Under the pieces are notes generated by a model that was not told the origin of the DNA, searched no databases, and worked only from the letters and a program-made list of their open reading frames with translations. Positions 1-10,780 of a stretch of 64,000 nt of DNA are shown here, piece by piece (within the stretch, counting starts at the first letter, position 1; every line of letters starts with the position of its first letter). A program made the position numbers and the translations under genes. The stretch lies in contig OW203990.1 in the NCBI GenBank assembly GCA_934047225.1, positions 22,671,045 to 22,735,044 on the forward strand. The letters run 5' to 3'. The DNA comes from Ypsolopha sequella. Its lineage: Eukaryota > Arthropoda > Insecta > Lepidoptera > Ypsolophidae.

Positions 1-85
1 TTGAAAAAAACATTCTTATTGAATTTTAAGATTTTGTCGCGACTCCTGCGGCTACGAATAAGAGATGCGGCCAGCACCCGTTGCA

Positions 86-231
86 CAGTGTTTTAATCGC
101 GCGCGACACGACTTAGTTGAATCACAAGTGCGAGGAGTGTGCCACGATGTTTTTGCGATTAAACAATATGTCACATCACATTCCTCGCACTTATGATTCA
201 ACTACGTCGCGTCGCGCGCGATTAAACACTG
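86..231. repeat. Foldback element with ~50-bp arms
   Basis: Two arms of about 50 bases (86-136 and 182-231) are nearly perfect reverse complements, each carrying an outer CAGTGTTTAATCGCGCGCGA-like stretch and an inner AAGTGCGAGGA. A 45-base loop separates them. It lies in the malic enzyme intron upstream of the first visible exon. No transposase is present, so it is either a MITE or a structural foldback. The inverted arms are seen directly; the transposon label is inference. Confidence 0.7.
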
Positions 232-544
232 TTACTGGTGTTGGAGGTGTGCTTTTTCAAATGTTAATGTTTTGCTTTTTCAAACCGTGGTGAATGTAAA
301 CTTACTCGGTGCATAAGCGGTCCCCTAAACCGGGCGCACTTGCTCTTTTGGCCCTTAGGAAGTCACGCCTCTGCGCACAGACGATACTGTCCTTTGAACC
401 TTACTAATATAAGCTATGTATGTGTGTCTGGTAAATAAACAAACGAACAAAAAGATGTAGTCCCAACGTGATGACGGTGTGCCTTCATATCGCAGTACTT
501 CGGGCACCACTACACGCTTATATTTTTATACAAATACTTATACT

Positions 545-692
545 TTGATTTTTCATTCCGTAGAATTCTGACATTTCAGGGAAAGAGATGGCGCTGTGCT
601 AGTAAAGGAGAAACCATACAGTTCATCTCGCTTACTTGCACAGTTCCATCCCTTTCCTTGAACTGTCATAATTCTACGGAATGGAAAATCAG
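545..692. repeat. Foldback element with ~47-bp arms
   Basis: Arms at 545-591 and 646-692 are inverted copies sharing TTTCCATTCCGTAGAATT and GGAAAG(A/G)GATGG. The sequence differs from the foldback at 86-231, so these are two families in one intron. No coding potential is seen. Confidence 0.65.
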
Positions 693-841
693 AGTTTACA
701 ATGCACGCAGTATACGCAAAAGTCATTGGCGCATCCTCGCCTGACAGGATTCGACTTCGAGTGTCAGCTACCGCTGCTTGAGTATATGAATATAACGATA
801 GTGGAGTAAAGAAGGTTAAATATATAATGTGTGTATGTTAG

Positions 842-984
842 GTGCCGCGGCGATCGGTGGAGCGTTCACGCCCGAGATCCTGCGCAATATGGGCAAGTTC
901 AACGAGAAGCCGGTGATCTTCGCACTCAGCAACCCCACCAGTAAGGCCGAGTGTACCGCCGAGGCTGCCTACTCCAACACTGAT
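842..984 (+). CDS. Men: Malic enzyme, internal coding exon
   Basis: The reading frame carries [14 protein letters not shown] followed by [17 protein letters not shown], the highly conserved NAD(P)-binding half of malic enzymes (oxidative decarboxylation of malate to pyruvate with NAD(P)H production). The exon starts after a TTAG acceptor with two bases completing a Gly codon. It ends in phase 0 at D before GTGAGA, giving 47 whole codons. Earlier exons lie left of the window. Malic enzymes are cytosolic or mitochondrial; the N-terminus that would decide is missing here. The family assignment is very secure; the cofactor and isoform are not shown by this part. Confidence 0.95.
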
Positions 985-1082
985 GTGAGAAGCATTTTAT
1001 ATTCAGATTTATAGTTGTTCAATGTGGGAACTCCCTAAATCACCGCGTTCTAATATACAGTTGCATATACAGAATGTTAAGA

Positions 1083-1293
1083 AAGCCGGAAACTGGCGTT
1101 AGTACTGGTCCAAACGAACAACTTTACGTGAAAAAAAAAGATTTAAATCGCTGGAAACGTGAAAACAAAATCCGTTGTTTCATACATTTTGCTCTTTTAT
1201 GGATTAGCTGATTTTTTTGCGATTTGAGGGTTTGTTTTCATAGTAAAAGTTGTTCGTATTGGATTAGTACTATCACCAGTTTCCGGCTTCCGC
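1083..1293. repeat. Short deleted copy of the 16589-17005 MITE
   Basis: Ends are inverted (GCCGGAAACTGG at left, CCAGTTTCCGGC at right). The right part, including TAGTAAAAGTTGTTC and CTTCCGCAAC, matches the element at 16589-17005. This copy lacks the inner palindrome present in the longer one. It sits in the malic enzyme intron. Confidence 0.7.
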
Positions 1294-1352
1294 AACTTAG
1301 TATAATAGAGACAAAATCATAAAAGCACAAAGTTATACATACATACGTATAC

Positions 1353-1446
1353 TCACGCCTGTTTCCCAGAGGTGTAGGCAGAGACTACAGATTTCCATCT
1401 GCTACGATCCAGATTTACCTCTTTCGCCTCGTCCACATCCATCAAT
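1353..1446 (-). pseudogene. LINE reverse-transcriptase C-terminal fragment
   Basis: On the minus strand the frame reads LMDVDEAKEV, then SRWKSVVSAYTSGKQA and a stop. The same tail recurs at 9860-10140, 39590-39650 and 55890-56430, so it is the C-terminus of a multicopy non-LTR retrotransposon ORF. Only about 30 residues remain here. Confidence 0.7.
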
Positions 1447-1489
1447 CTAGTTACGAAGCAATGAGAAATGTATAATTAACCATCTGGAA

Positions 1490-1860
1490 GGTGGTAGAGC
1501 TGATGCCGGGCTCGACTGGGGAGATACTACCATCTTACTTGGAGACACCCTCGAAGTAATTCGTGGGAGAGTAAGAGGACAGCTCACAGGGACCGGGAGG
1601 CCCACCATGCCTGGGACCGATGGATGGCGGTATATCCATCCCTAATAGCCGGGCCTCATATGGAACAGACTGTTGACGGGCAGGGGCGTCACTGGTGCGA
1701 GGGTTCCGGCACCGCGCTCACCAACCCGCCTGCCCAGCGTGTGTCAGTATGGGCAATTCTTCCAGGATGACCGCCGAGAGTGGCAAAGTCCTGGAAAGGC
1801 TTATGTCCAGCAGTGGACGAACTAGGCTGATGGATGATGTCTTAGTTTTAGAGTCTTTCA
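1490..1860 (+). repeat. LINE or SINE 3' tail copy
   Basis: This stretch matches 10440-10780 in inverted orientation: GGTGGTAGAGCTGATGCCG, GAGAGTAAGAGGACAGCTC and a final CAGTGGACGA...CTGATGGATGATG. A tail of short ATGG-like repeats is typical of the 3' end of non-LTR elements. No intact frame is seen. Confidence 0.6.
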
Positions 1861-2530
1861 TCAATCATTATCAATTTTGACCACTGTTGTATCTCTTCAT
1901 GGCCACACAATCTGTGGACACATTGCTTGGGCCATTTTATTTGCAATCTCACTCATAGATGTCATAGAACCGGTGGCCACTTCCTCACCATATTGAAGTA
2001 TAGAAGTAAAAAAATAAATATATATATATAATAATAATAATGATAATAAAAACTACGTAATGTATCCATTCTTATACATAATATGTTTTACTCCTATATA
2101 CATTATTAATTTATAAATAAGTACATATCTATCCCTTATCTATATGTAATATATTTTAATCTTCATCTACCTGAAACGACGAAGAGACTGTGGGTCTACC
2201 GCGTAATTCTCATTTTCATCAACATCAACTTGAGATTGAAATTTGTCGTGCGTGCGACGACGCCCGCCTAACATGCCATCTCTTTTGCACGCGTTGAATT
2301 TCGCATGCATTTGCTTGAAGTTGATACAAATGAGAATTACGCGGTAGAGCCCCTGGTTTTCTCTGTACAGTTTCACAATAATGAGAAAACAAGGGTATAA
2401 TCAATATAATAGCCGTTCCCACTTACTTTCATTTGTAAAACGTAAAAATAATTATTACGTTTCTTAGATTAAGTTTAGTTCGGCTTCTGCATGATTCAAA
2501 TAAATATATAAATATATTTCATTAATTCAG

Positions 2531-2704
2531 GAGCGTGCGGTGTTCGCGAGCGGGTCTCCGTTCCCGGACTATCGCACGAAGGACGGGCGCGTATTAAAGC
2601 CAGGCCAGGGTAACAACGCATACATCTTCCCGGGACTCGCGCTCGGCATCATCTGTGCCGGCATCGTCGACATTTCCGAGGACTTCATGCTGCTGGCTGC
2701 TGAG
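2531..2704 (+). CDS. Men: Malic enzyme, internal coding exon
   Basis: The exon follows an ATTAATTCAG acceptor and encodes 58 codons starting ERAVFASGSPFPDY, with GQGNNAYIFPGLALGI and a final DFMLLAAE before GTAACA. RAVFASGSPF and GNNAYIFPG are hallmark malic enzyme motifs of the NAD(P)-binding domain and its return to the catalytic core. Both borders are phase 0, matching the exons before and after. A small MITE begins only about 28 bases past the donor. Confidence 0.95.
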
Positions 2705-2732
2705 GTAACAGACAACAACGTCCCGCTCTATA

Positions 2733-2972
2733 CCAGCGGGCCTATTATGTATCTCTAGTTGCCAACTGGACTAGGTGTGTATCATAAAAAACATAGATAT
2801 ACTATTGAATTCCGATTATCTAAGGATATGTTCGCACTTGAAGTGGGGACACAGTTCGTAAATAGTTCAATACACACTAAAGGCAATTTTGAAAATTCAG
2901 TTTTTATCTATGTTTTTGACGATAGGCACCCAGTCCAGTTGGCAACTAAAGATACATAATAGGGGGGCTGGT
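2733..2972. mobile_element. MITE with ~30-bp inverted ends (copy 1)
   Basis: Inverted ends (CCTATTATGTATCTCTAG at left, TTAGTTGCC-type complement ending AGATACATAATAGG at right) enclose about 180 bases. A second copy in opposite orientation lies at 56012-56250 with the same ends and interior. No transposase is present. It lies just inside the intron after the 2531-2704 exon. Confidence 0.75.
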
Positions 2973-3426
2973 GTAAGTATACAGCTATCTTGAACTAATA
3001 AATCGATCTAAAAACATCTTTACGGAAATCAAAACAACTTTTCACGTTAACTTTTTAGTTTTAAATCTACTGTGAATTTTTGGGTAGGTCCGTTTTTATT
3101 TCATGCTGTACGGTTGTTTTATTGAGAAATTTTTCAGTATTATATGGTTTTGTTTTTCTTACACCCGGTATATATATAAATCCCACCAAAAACATAAATG
3201 TGAAAAAGGGGCCGAGTTCAATACAAAGGCAGTTTTTGTGGAATTCGTAAACTATTCGTGTTTCCTACAAACGTAAGCTCAGCCCCGGGTCAATTACTAC
3301 AGGAGGCCGGTGGTCAACATTTATTGTGTGAAATTATCAAAAAGTGTTATAGATTCGTGATACTAATCATTTACCAAGCCTCCAGTATGAATTTGGCTGT
3401 ATAAATAATTGTCACCTTATATAATG

Positions 3427-3851
3427 GGTCTTTACCTATGAAATTACCGAAATTTTCTTACAGATTCATGAGTTCATCATTCCTGTACTTAATTCAATAG
3501 CTATTTCAATTATTTGTCTTTTGTTTGAAAGTTGATTTCAAGGTTTTATATCTAGGTATTAAATTTTGTTTTTATTTTCAGTTTGATTATACAAATTAAA
3601 TCTTCAAAAACAGTTCGTCCTAAATGCCATCCATTTCCTTGATAAGATTCGTAAACATTTTTTACAGCTGACACTTTTCAAAAATTTAATTAATGTTGCT
3701 GTTAGCTTAATATGGTCTCATTCATAAACATGAGAAATTACATAATTTGGATTTGTAAATCCTAAAAAAAATGCAAAAATGTTAGTACTGAAAATTGAGT
3801 TTCCTTCCAATTCTCTGTAGAAAACAGCAATTTCATAAATATGTAAAGACC
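3427..3851. mobile_element. MITE with GGTCTTTAC ends (copy 1)
   Basis: The element starts GGTCTTTACCTATGAAATT and ends AATTTCATAAATATGTAAAGACC-like, an inverted pair. A 412-base copy at 40402-40813 has the same interior (CAGTTCGTCCTAAATGCCAT). The two copies are in the same orientation 37 kb apart. It is non-coding; I see no clear target-site duplication. Confidence 0.75.
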
Positions 3852-4035
3852 TATTATTCAGTAATATATTATATTTATAACACACAACTGGTACGCCCGG
3901 CCTTTCATTCGAACTTTGCCCTGGACACTGTCTCGCGTGTCCAATATGAGTGTGAAGTCTGTAAACACAGATGTTTGCAGGGAGGATTGGAGATCAGGTT
4001 TGAGCTTTCTGCAAAAATCATCCTTTTTGTTGTAG

Positions 4036-4159
4036 GCCCTCTCAGAGATCGTATCACAAGCGGACCTTGACTCCGGCAGCCTCTACCCACCGCTACAAGA
4101 CATCCAGAACTGCTCCGTCAAGATCGCGAAGAAAATCGTCGAACACGCGTATAAAGTTG
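4036..4159 (+). CDS. Men: Malic enzyme, internal coding exon
   Basis: After a TTTTTGTTGTAG acceptor the frame reads ALSEIVSQADLDSGSLYPPL, then QNCSVKIAKKIVEHAYKV, the C-terminal helical part of the enzyme. It begins in phase 0 and ends in phase 1 (GTTG before GTAAGT). The next exon at 8673 supplies GT, rebuilding a Gly codon. Forty-one whole codons fit between the borders, which confirms both. Confidence 0.93.
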
Positions 4160-4336
4160 GTAAGTTCAACGACATTAGCTTTTTGATTCTATAGTAGCAT
4201 AGGTAAATAAATAGTAGGTAGGTATTTATTATCCGAGCTCAAGGGATTACAAATCCTCTGATCAGGAGTAAGGGGTGTATGAAAGGAGCCTCTCCGAGTG
4301 ATGTAAACTGAGATACTACCACTGACTACTGACTAC

Positions 4337-4871
4337 CAGTGTTTCCACAATGAGGGGAAGTTCCCCTTTTGAAGGGAAATTAGACTAGAGGGGAAGAAAA
4401 AGGGGAAAGAGCTAGAAAGAGGAAATCGAGGGGAAATCATATGTAAATCATAGTGTGAACGGTGGGTGTAAAAATTATTCTTTATTTATACGTCACTTTT
4501 CTTATTCATCTCTAATCTATTTTTTTTGGCCTCACTTGATGTGGCGTTTGCCTGTACACGTTTTAAATGGAGAATCTGAAAAATAGAAAAAATAACTCAC
4601 CAATTTTTTAGAAGCCGGTTTCTTTTTAGAAGCCGGTTTTTTCAACCACCGATTCATTTTTTCTTGAACTACATTAATAAATAAACAAATCAAGAGTGAA
4701 TGCACAACAACACAAAGTTAACAAAACTGACTCAGTGTAACCACATAATATAATAATATAACATCATTGCCATATTTTAGTCAAAAATAATTTTCGAGTG
4801 GAAAAAAGGCCTAAATAGGGGAAAACTCAATGGAGGCGTGGGGAAATAAAACCATGAAAGTGGAAACACTG
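4337..4871. mobile_element. Non-autonomous hAT-type element with 8-bp TSD
   Basis: Terminal inverted repeats CAGTGTTTCCAC and GTGGAAACACTG are flanked by CTGACTAC (4329-4336) and CTGACTAT (4872-4879), an 8-base target duplication with one mismatch. Eight-base duplications and CAGNG ends are the hAT signature. At 535 bases it carries no transposase. It lies about 95 bases left of another hAT-type element. Confidence 0.8.
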
Positions 4872-4988
4872 CTGACTATCTCCAAATACGACAGACGCAC
4901 CCTGGTCTGGAAAGTTAGCAGTCAGATCAATACCCAATTAACTGATAAATCCTTTCACTTTAAATCAGGGGTCGACAACCTTATGATA

Positions 4989-6296
4989 CGAGGGGCATGC
5001 CAAAAGAAGTTAGATACTCTTTACTCCTTTGATTGACACTGGCAAGTTATACATCATCTTATAGGCTGGTTGTTTGTTGATATATCTGAAAATAGAACGC
5101 ACATCATTTCTTTTTTTTTTTATTTGGATGAGCATCATTTTTCCGAGAATCTGGCGGGAATTCGCTTGCAGCAATGGAGCTCAGTCGAAGTGATTGTCGC
5201 GCTATGATTTATTATGACTATAAAAAAGTTTTAAGCCTCAAGAATGTTTTGAAATTTTGGCTACTACTTTTGGTGAGTCTGGTTGCTCACGAACAACAGT
5301 ATTTAATTGGTTTGCTGAATTTAAAAGAGGACGGGGGTGTCTCAAAGATGAAGCGAAAACAGGTCGGCTGCCAACCGCGGTCACAGAAGAAAACGTTCGT
5401 GCAGTCGAAAAACTTATTCGTGAAAACCAACGAATTATGTATGTAGAGCTGGAGCGAGAACAGGGAATTGGATCAGCAGCAATAAAAACCATAATTCACG
5501 ACCACCTTTCTCTCCGTAAATGTTGTTTGAGATGGGTGCCGCACAAACTTACCGATGAGCAGAAAGACCGTCGGGTGGATTGGTGCCTATTCATGATAGA
5601 TAAATTCGACGGTGGTGAGAAAAAAAATGTGTATGATATACTGACTGGTGATGAAACATGGCTTTATAACTATGATCCCGAAACAAAGTGACATTCGACT
5701 GTATGGTGCTTTGAAGATGAGCCAACTCCAACGAAATGTCGCCGTGCACGAAGCACACAGAAACAAATGGTCGCCTCGTTTTTCAGCAAAACGGATCATA
5801 TTGCTACTGTAGTGCTAAAGAATCAAAGAACGATGAACTCCGAATGGTATGTGACAGTTTGTGCTCCAACAGTAACATCAGCTTGGTGTGACAAGCGACC
5901 GAAGTCAGGAATCCGACGCCTTCTCAGGCACCACGACAATGCGGCGTCGCACACGTCTGCCAAAACACTTGACTTTTTCGACTCAAAAAATGCGTCAATC
6001 CTCCCTCACTCACCATATTCCCCTGACCTAGCACCTTGTGATTTTACCTGTTTCCAAAAATCAAAGAAAAAATATAGGGGAAGAAGTTTGAAAGCAAAGA
6101 AGATGCACTGGCTGCCTATATTTTCGAGATTTCTGAGGTGTCTAAAGAAGAGTGGTCATTGGTATTTTCCAATTAGTTCAGACGTATGGAAAAGTGTATA
6201 CGTGCTCAGGGTGAATACTTCGAAAAGATCGATACTTGTAATAAAGAATAAATTTTATAATTTTTGAGTATCTAATTTCTTTTGGCATGCCCCTCG
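4989..6296 (+). mobile_element. mariner-family transposon, inactivated
   Basis: The ends CGAGGGGCATGCCAAAAGAA and its near-perfect inverted copy at 6270-6296 are flanked by TA (4987-4988 and 6297-6298), the Tc1/mariner target duplication. The 1.3-kb length and single transposase frame are typical of mariner. The transposase within is frameshifted and stopped (see 5174-6120). The element sits inside a hAT-type element in the last malic enzyme intron. Confidence 0.9.
5174..6120 (+). pseudogene. mariner transposase (DD34D), frameshifted
   Basis: The frame opens with MELSRSDCRAMIYYDYKK, the usual mariner N-terminus, then shifts and resumes near 5257 with TTVFNWFAEFKRGR. The WVPHKL linker and the first catalytic Asp (TGDETW) follow, then a stop at about 5689. 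A shifted frame carries the second Asp (HHDNAASH) and the third (SPDLAPCDF), with 34 residues between the second and third, the mariner DD34D spacing. At least two frame breaks plus a stop make it non-functional. Transposase binds the inverted ends and moves the element by cut and paste; this copy could at most be moved in trans. Confidence 0.9.
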
Positions 6297-6639
6297 TATA
6301 TATGAATTTAAAAAATAACGATAATTAGTCAATTTCGTATCATATTTATTGTACGAGTAGTTTAAATAATTTTTAATATTGGTTAGTGAAAAACTAATCC
6401 TACTTTTGCGGCTGCATTAAACTTGCAAGTTTTTGTATGTTCGCTTGCATTTTAGATGTGGAAATACGCAATTTGCATCCATTAACCGAGAACAAAGCTT
6501 GCTTTTCCGATAGTTTTAGAATGGAAAATGTCTGCTCACACAAATATGTACTACACACATAGTTATCATGCAGCGGTTGGGAACCTTGCGGGCCGCACGC
6601 GGCCCACGGGCCGCCGGTTGCCGACCCCTGCTTTAAATG

Positions 6640-8672
6640 GTAGTAGACTTCAGCCTTGTCTTGTCACCACCCTCATGACGAAACCATGAAGCTACTCGTC
6701 GTGTGGCGGCATGACGTCATGAAAATCCGTGGGAAAGTGATTACAGACTGTTGTGTAGTATCAAATTTGTTCTTATTTATATGAAGGGTTTGACATTATC
6801 AAGATTGATAATTATCGCGATATTAGTCATGCTAAGTATCAGACAATTATCCCATACGTATCAAACATGCTTACCTAGTAATGCTTTTTTAACTGGTATT
6901 ACATATCAACATTTACGTTAAAAGCAAGTAGTGTAAGTAAATTATACACATTTTACAGTTAATTTTTTAGTTCATAATTTTATCAAAGATACGAGTATGT
7001 ATCTTGAAAGTAGCATTGGTACTTATCACTTCCAAGTTTCGGACCCTGTTTATATTTAGTATCATATTTGACCTTATTTATATGTATTATCATATTTCTC
7101 TTTATTTATATGTTAGTATCATAGATGTCCTTATTTATATTTAGTATCATATTTGTCCGTTACCGACTTCCGTAGTTTTTGCTGAAGTCCCTGAAAATAC
7201 TGATTAACGCCTCATCAAATCGTAGCTTTCCATCAGTCGAGGTAGTGGCCAGTGGCCAAGCGCAAAAATAAATAAAAAGTGACCTATATCTATATTCTAC
7301 ATAGCCAGGTCATGAGCTATCCCAACGCAAAAGTTTCATCGCTATCTTCACTTTCTCCAGAAAAAAAGTTCTTCTGTTCCGGGTGCTATTGACCCTTGTC
7401 AGTAATTATTTCGTTTCTTAAAATGACCGAGCGAAATGGTATAGTTAGCACAACATTGTATTAGTGTACTGTAGTATATTTATGGTTTTAGCGGAGCTAT
7501 AGTTAGTAGGTAATAGGAGCTTCTATATCTAAACCGATTATGAATATAAATCACGCACGACTTACACGTGCTTATAGATATTTTATGATATGCGTCGTTA
7601 CGCACAAACCTCCATACAAACGCTGTCACCACATTGTAAGGTGTCTATGAAATGTTATTATAATATTTGAGGCTGAGTCCATGAACATTATCTAGATATA
7701 TCAAATCAAATCATATATTTCAGACTAAAATATTTACAATATTTGTCCATATAAAATTAGGTATAAGAATACCGAATTAAAATTAAATCAGAATAAAAGT
7801 AGATAAATATACAAAACTTAAATAAAAATTGCATTACTATCACTATATACATTAAAATTAAAAAATTAAAAAGTTAAAAGATTTTTACTCTCATATCTCA
7901 TCTACCCTCACATAATGTTTAAGTAGAACTAAAAACCGTGAAATTTGAGTAATATATTAACAACAAAACGCCTAAAATACGTAAAGTGAACGGTTTTTTA
8001 CCAAAAGTGTAGCCGAATTTGCTTTTGTTGTTTTAGATAATATAAAAAAATTAATACGAGGTTAATATCGAAAATGTTAAAATTAATATCGAAAATGTTA
8101 TTTAGATTAATAATAACGAAAAATAATGGTCGAAAACGTCCACAGTCTCGCCGAAAGTGGTTTCTCCTGAAACAAGTTTTCAATTTTGAGCCGAAATAAG
8201 CACGATTGCATTGTCCTCGCAAGTTTCGTGGAAGGTGCTTATAGCGAAATGAAACAGCATGACATTTGACCAAACTCACAACTGAGTTGGCCGCGTCATG
8301 ACGACCATCCTTAACATTTCGGAATTATGAACAGCTTACGTAAACTATATTCGTCGAGTCCATTCAGAAATAGGCCTCATTGCGTCAGCGACTCTATTAT
8401 AAGATTCACCTGAATATCTCTTTAGTTGGCAGGTTTTTATCACTTCCATCTGTTTCTCCTACCGATGACACATCACATCAGAGATTTAGTAAGACCCACT
8501 TGCACCAATCTATTTAACCTAGGTTAATTTAGTTTTTATGATATGTCCTTCTCACATCAAACCATAGATAAGAGATGTTGCTTTGTGCAAGTAGTGGGCC
8601 TTAGAGGCATCCGACTTGTCAATTTTCATACCTGTTGGGAGCAATTTCTCAAGAGATGTGCAATCTTCCCAG
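6640..8672. other. Last malic enzyme intron, right part
   Basis: This two-kilobase stretch has no convincing exon. It holds an imperfect tandem repeat at 7044-7157 and a low-complexity AT-rich block around 7680-8110. At 8270-8290 a piece resembles the stretch around 62900-62935 (CACAACTGAGTTG), hinting at a shared repeat. Confidence 0.5.
7044..7157. repeat. Imperfect tandem repeat of ~33 bases
   Basis: The unit TTTAGTATCATATTTG plus CCTTATTTATAT recurs about four times with drift. A related unit occurs once upstream near 6757. It is a short minisatellite-like array in the intron. Confidence 0.6.
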
Positions 8673-8809
8673 GTAAAGCGTCGGTGCAGCCTCAGCCCCT
8701 GAACGTGGAAGAGTTCATCCGCGCACAGATGTACGACGTCCATTACAGCCCTGCGGTGCCGCCCGTCTACCGCTGGCCCGACGATGCGCCCCGAGTCGAC
8801 CGTCTTTAG
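8673..8809 (+). CDS. Men: Malic enzyme, last coding exon
   Basis: The exon opens after CTTCCCAG with GT, completing the Gly codon begun at 4159. It encodes KASVQPQPLNVEEFIRAQMY, then a tail ending APRVDRL and TAG at 8807-8809. The pattern of an acidic helix, MYD, a Tyr/Pro-rich stretch and a terminal Trp-Pro is typical of animal malic enzyme C-termini. With the other three exons it gives about 190 residues, roughly the last third of the protein. Confidence 0.9.
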
Positions 8810-9040
8810 TAGACTACACACATTCGCGTGAATCGAAGGACTTTGACTCGCTTGTACATGTTTATAAAGTCGCTTTTAACTTGCCATTCGGTGTATAGAA
8901 TAAGCCCGTCAAAGTCCATGTAAGTACCTTATTCAAGAGAGTCCGACTCTCGCAATAATATCTGTGTTCGCTATCGTCTCAGCTGGCCTTTTACATTTGT
9001 GCCGTTTTTAGACAGTCTTTTAAGTGGGAGATCTGAACCT

Positions 9041-9463
9041 TAAAGGGCTGCACAATGCTAAAATTCAGTCCTGCTCTAACGCTTTTTTTTTAACTGTCTA
9101 TTCTGCTCTAATCAGATTCCACGCACGCTAAACTTCAGTTATTTTGAAATCTGAATCAAATCGGCTACATTAGGACAATAACTATAATTTCTTTATGTAA
9201 TAAATATGTTTTTTTCTAGTAACTATCTGCATGTGTTGGATTCGTTTCAATCGGTTTTGAAATATGGAAACTGAAACGCTTTTTTCGTGAAATTCATGCT
9301 TTTTTAAAAGTAATATAATTAAAAGAAGATTGAAAGTATGTTTATTTATAAAGTGTAATTAATCATAATAAAAAACACACCATATTTTTCTCAAATTTTT
9401 ACCCTCTACATTGACGGAACTGAATCCTATGCAAAACTGATGTTTAGCATTGTGGAGCCCCTT
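9041..9463. mobile_element. MITE in or next to the malic enzyme 3' UTR
   Basis: The ends AAGGGCTGCACAATGCTAAA and TTTAGCATTGTGGAGCCCCTT are inverted copies; inner matches (TTCAG...CCTGC) extend the pairing. There is no coding frame. It begins about 230 bases past the malic enzyme stop and contains the first AATAAA downstream of it. Confidence 0.65.
9199..9204 (+). promoter_or_regulatory. Candidate polyadenylation signal for malic enzyme
   Basis: This is the first AATAAA I find after the stop at 8809, and it lies inside the MITE at 9041-9463. If used, the 3' UTR is about 400 bases. Only the hexamer is seen; use is not shown. Confidence 0.4.
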
Positions 9464-9859
9464 AATTTATTTAATTGATATTTTATACTTTTGACAGGGT
9501 GAGTCGAATGTGCAATGATAATAATGTTTTTCGATAGCATTTATTATTGTTTTCGGCCGATAAGATTCATTCGGATATTGTTTTATCATTCCATTGCATG
9601 TGAATATGTATTATGAATTTATGATTGACGAAAATTATTCGTTCACGTTGTAAATATAATTTATTTGACCATTTGTAACGAAATTGTATTGAATTGATTG
9701 GTATTATCAAATAACCGAAAATATTTTAGGGGATGATTGAGTGTCATTCTTTATTAGTACACACTTTGAATATGAAATAATGAATTTTGAGGAAATCATA
9801 TTTTTGCTTATGTGATAATGTGATTAATTAGTGCATTAAAGTTTACATATATACAGGGG

Positions 9860-10140
9860 TAGGCAGAGACTACAGATTTCCATCTGCTGCGATCCTAACA
9901 TACCTCTTTCGCGTCTTCCACATCCATCAACCTAGTCATACAAGCTTTTCTATTCTGGGTACTTTTGACATTGCCCTTCAGTAATGTCACTAATTTGGTC
10001 AGTATACGTCCTTGTTAGTGTGGCCTTCTTCCACTTGCGCACCATAAATAACTATTGTCACTACTTTTTTTTTAAATTTATCCTCTTTATATGCCCAAGC
10101 CACCGAAGCATTCCTTTTTCTACTCTATTTATAGTTTAAA
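9860..10140 (-). pseudogene. LINE reverse-transcriptase C-terminal fragment
   Basis: The minus strand matches the 55890-56430 copy: TYADQISDI-like text, then a Val-Asp-rich stretch, then a SVVSAYP-like end near 9860. Frameshifts and an AT-rich tract at about 10060-10080 break it. It lies between the convergent malic enzyme and kinase genes. Confidence 0.65.
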
Positions 10141-10224
10141 TTGTGAATATCATCTGAGCGATGCATTTTAGAGATTGCGATTTTTAGGAAAAGTGTCGAG
10201 TATTGGTACCGATTCGGTGAAGCA

Positions 10225-10350
10225 CATCTTAACTTATTTGACAGGACTAAACTAAATTTAAGCGTTCTGTCCTTGTCTTTTCGATAAAGAAAGAAAAAGA
10301 CAGGACGCTTAAAATAAGGTTAGTCCGGTCAAATAAGTTAAGACGTGTTA
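10225..10350. repeat. Foldback with ~60-base arms
   Basis: The arms CACATCTTAACTTATTTGAC and GTCAAATAAGTTAAGACGTG pair, as do the inner AAGCGTTCTGTCCT and AGGACGCTTAA. The loop is only a few bases near 10286. An RNA from here would form one long hairpin. Confidence 0.7.
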
Positions 10351-10439
10351 TGTCGAATCGATACCATTGTCAGCTGACTAATATGTGATAACTAATTACA
10401 CCCACGCAAAATTATGACTTTATCAAATCTAATTATTTC

Positions 10440-10780
10440 CCATGTCCATCCATCCATCCATCAGCCTGTCTTCGTCCACTGCTGGACCTTTATAGGCCTT
10501 TCCAAGATTTCGCCACTGTTGGCGGGCCTCCTGGAAGAAATGCCCATACTCACACACGTTGGGTAGACGGGTTGATGAGCGTAGTACCGAAACCTCGCAC
10601 CACTGACGCCGCTGCCCATCACCAGTCTGTTTTATAAAAAGGCCAGCAATTGGGGATGGATATACCTCCATCAATAGCCTGAGAGCTGTCCTCTTACTCT
10701 CCCCCGAATAATTTCGGTGGGGGGTTGTTATGGTTGTACCTCCACAGTCGAGCTCGGCATCAGCTCTACCACCATGTAAC
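10440..10780 (-). repeat. LINE or SINE 3' tail copy, inverted
   Basis: This is the reverse-oriented relative of 1490-1860, ending at 10440 in a CCATCCATCCATCCATC tail (ATGG repeats on the minus strand). It shares the AGCTCGGCATCAGCTCTACC and CTGCTGGACCTTTATAGGCC blocks. Confidence 0.6.

Larger units (their letters stand above)
4966..6630. mobile_element. hAT-type element with 8-bp TSD, split by a mariner
   Basis: Ends are CAGGGGTCGACAACC and GGTTGCCGACCCCTG. They are flanked by identical 8-base duplications CTTTAAAT at 4958-4965 and 6631-6638. Only about 355 bases are its own sequence (4966-4986 and 6299-6630); the rest is a mariner inserted 21 bases inside its left end. The right part has a GC-rich run with GCGGCCCACGGGCCGCC. 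Family known to make 8-bp TSDs: hAT. The order of insertion (hAT first, then mariner) follows directly from the nesting. Confidence 0.85.

Noticed and set aside
7044..7157. Regular repeats considered as a CRISPR array
   Set aside because: Units are contiguous, drifting and without unique spacers, in a eukaryotic intron. It is a minisatellite-like tandem repeat.
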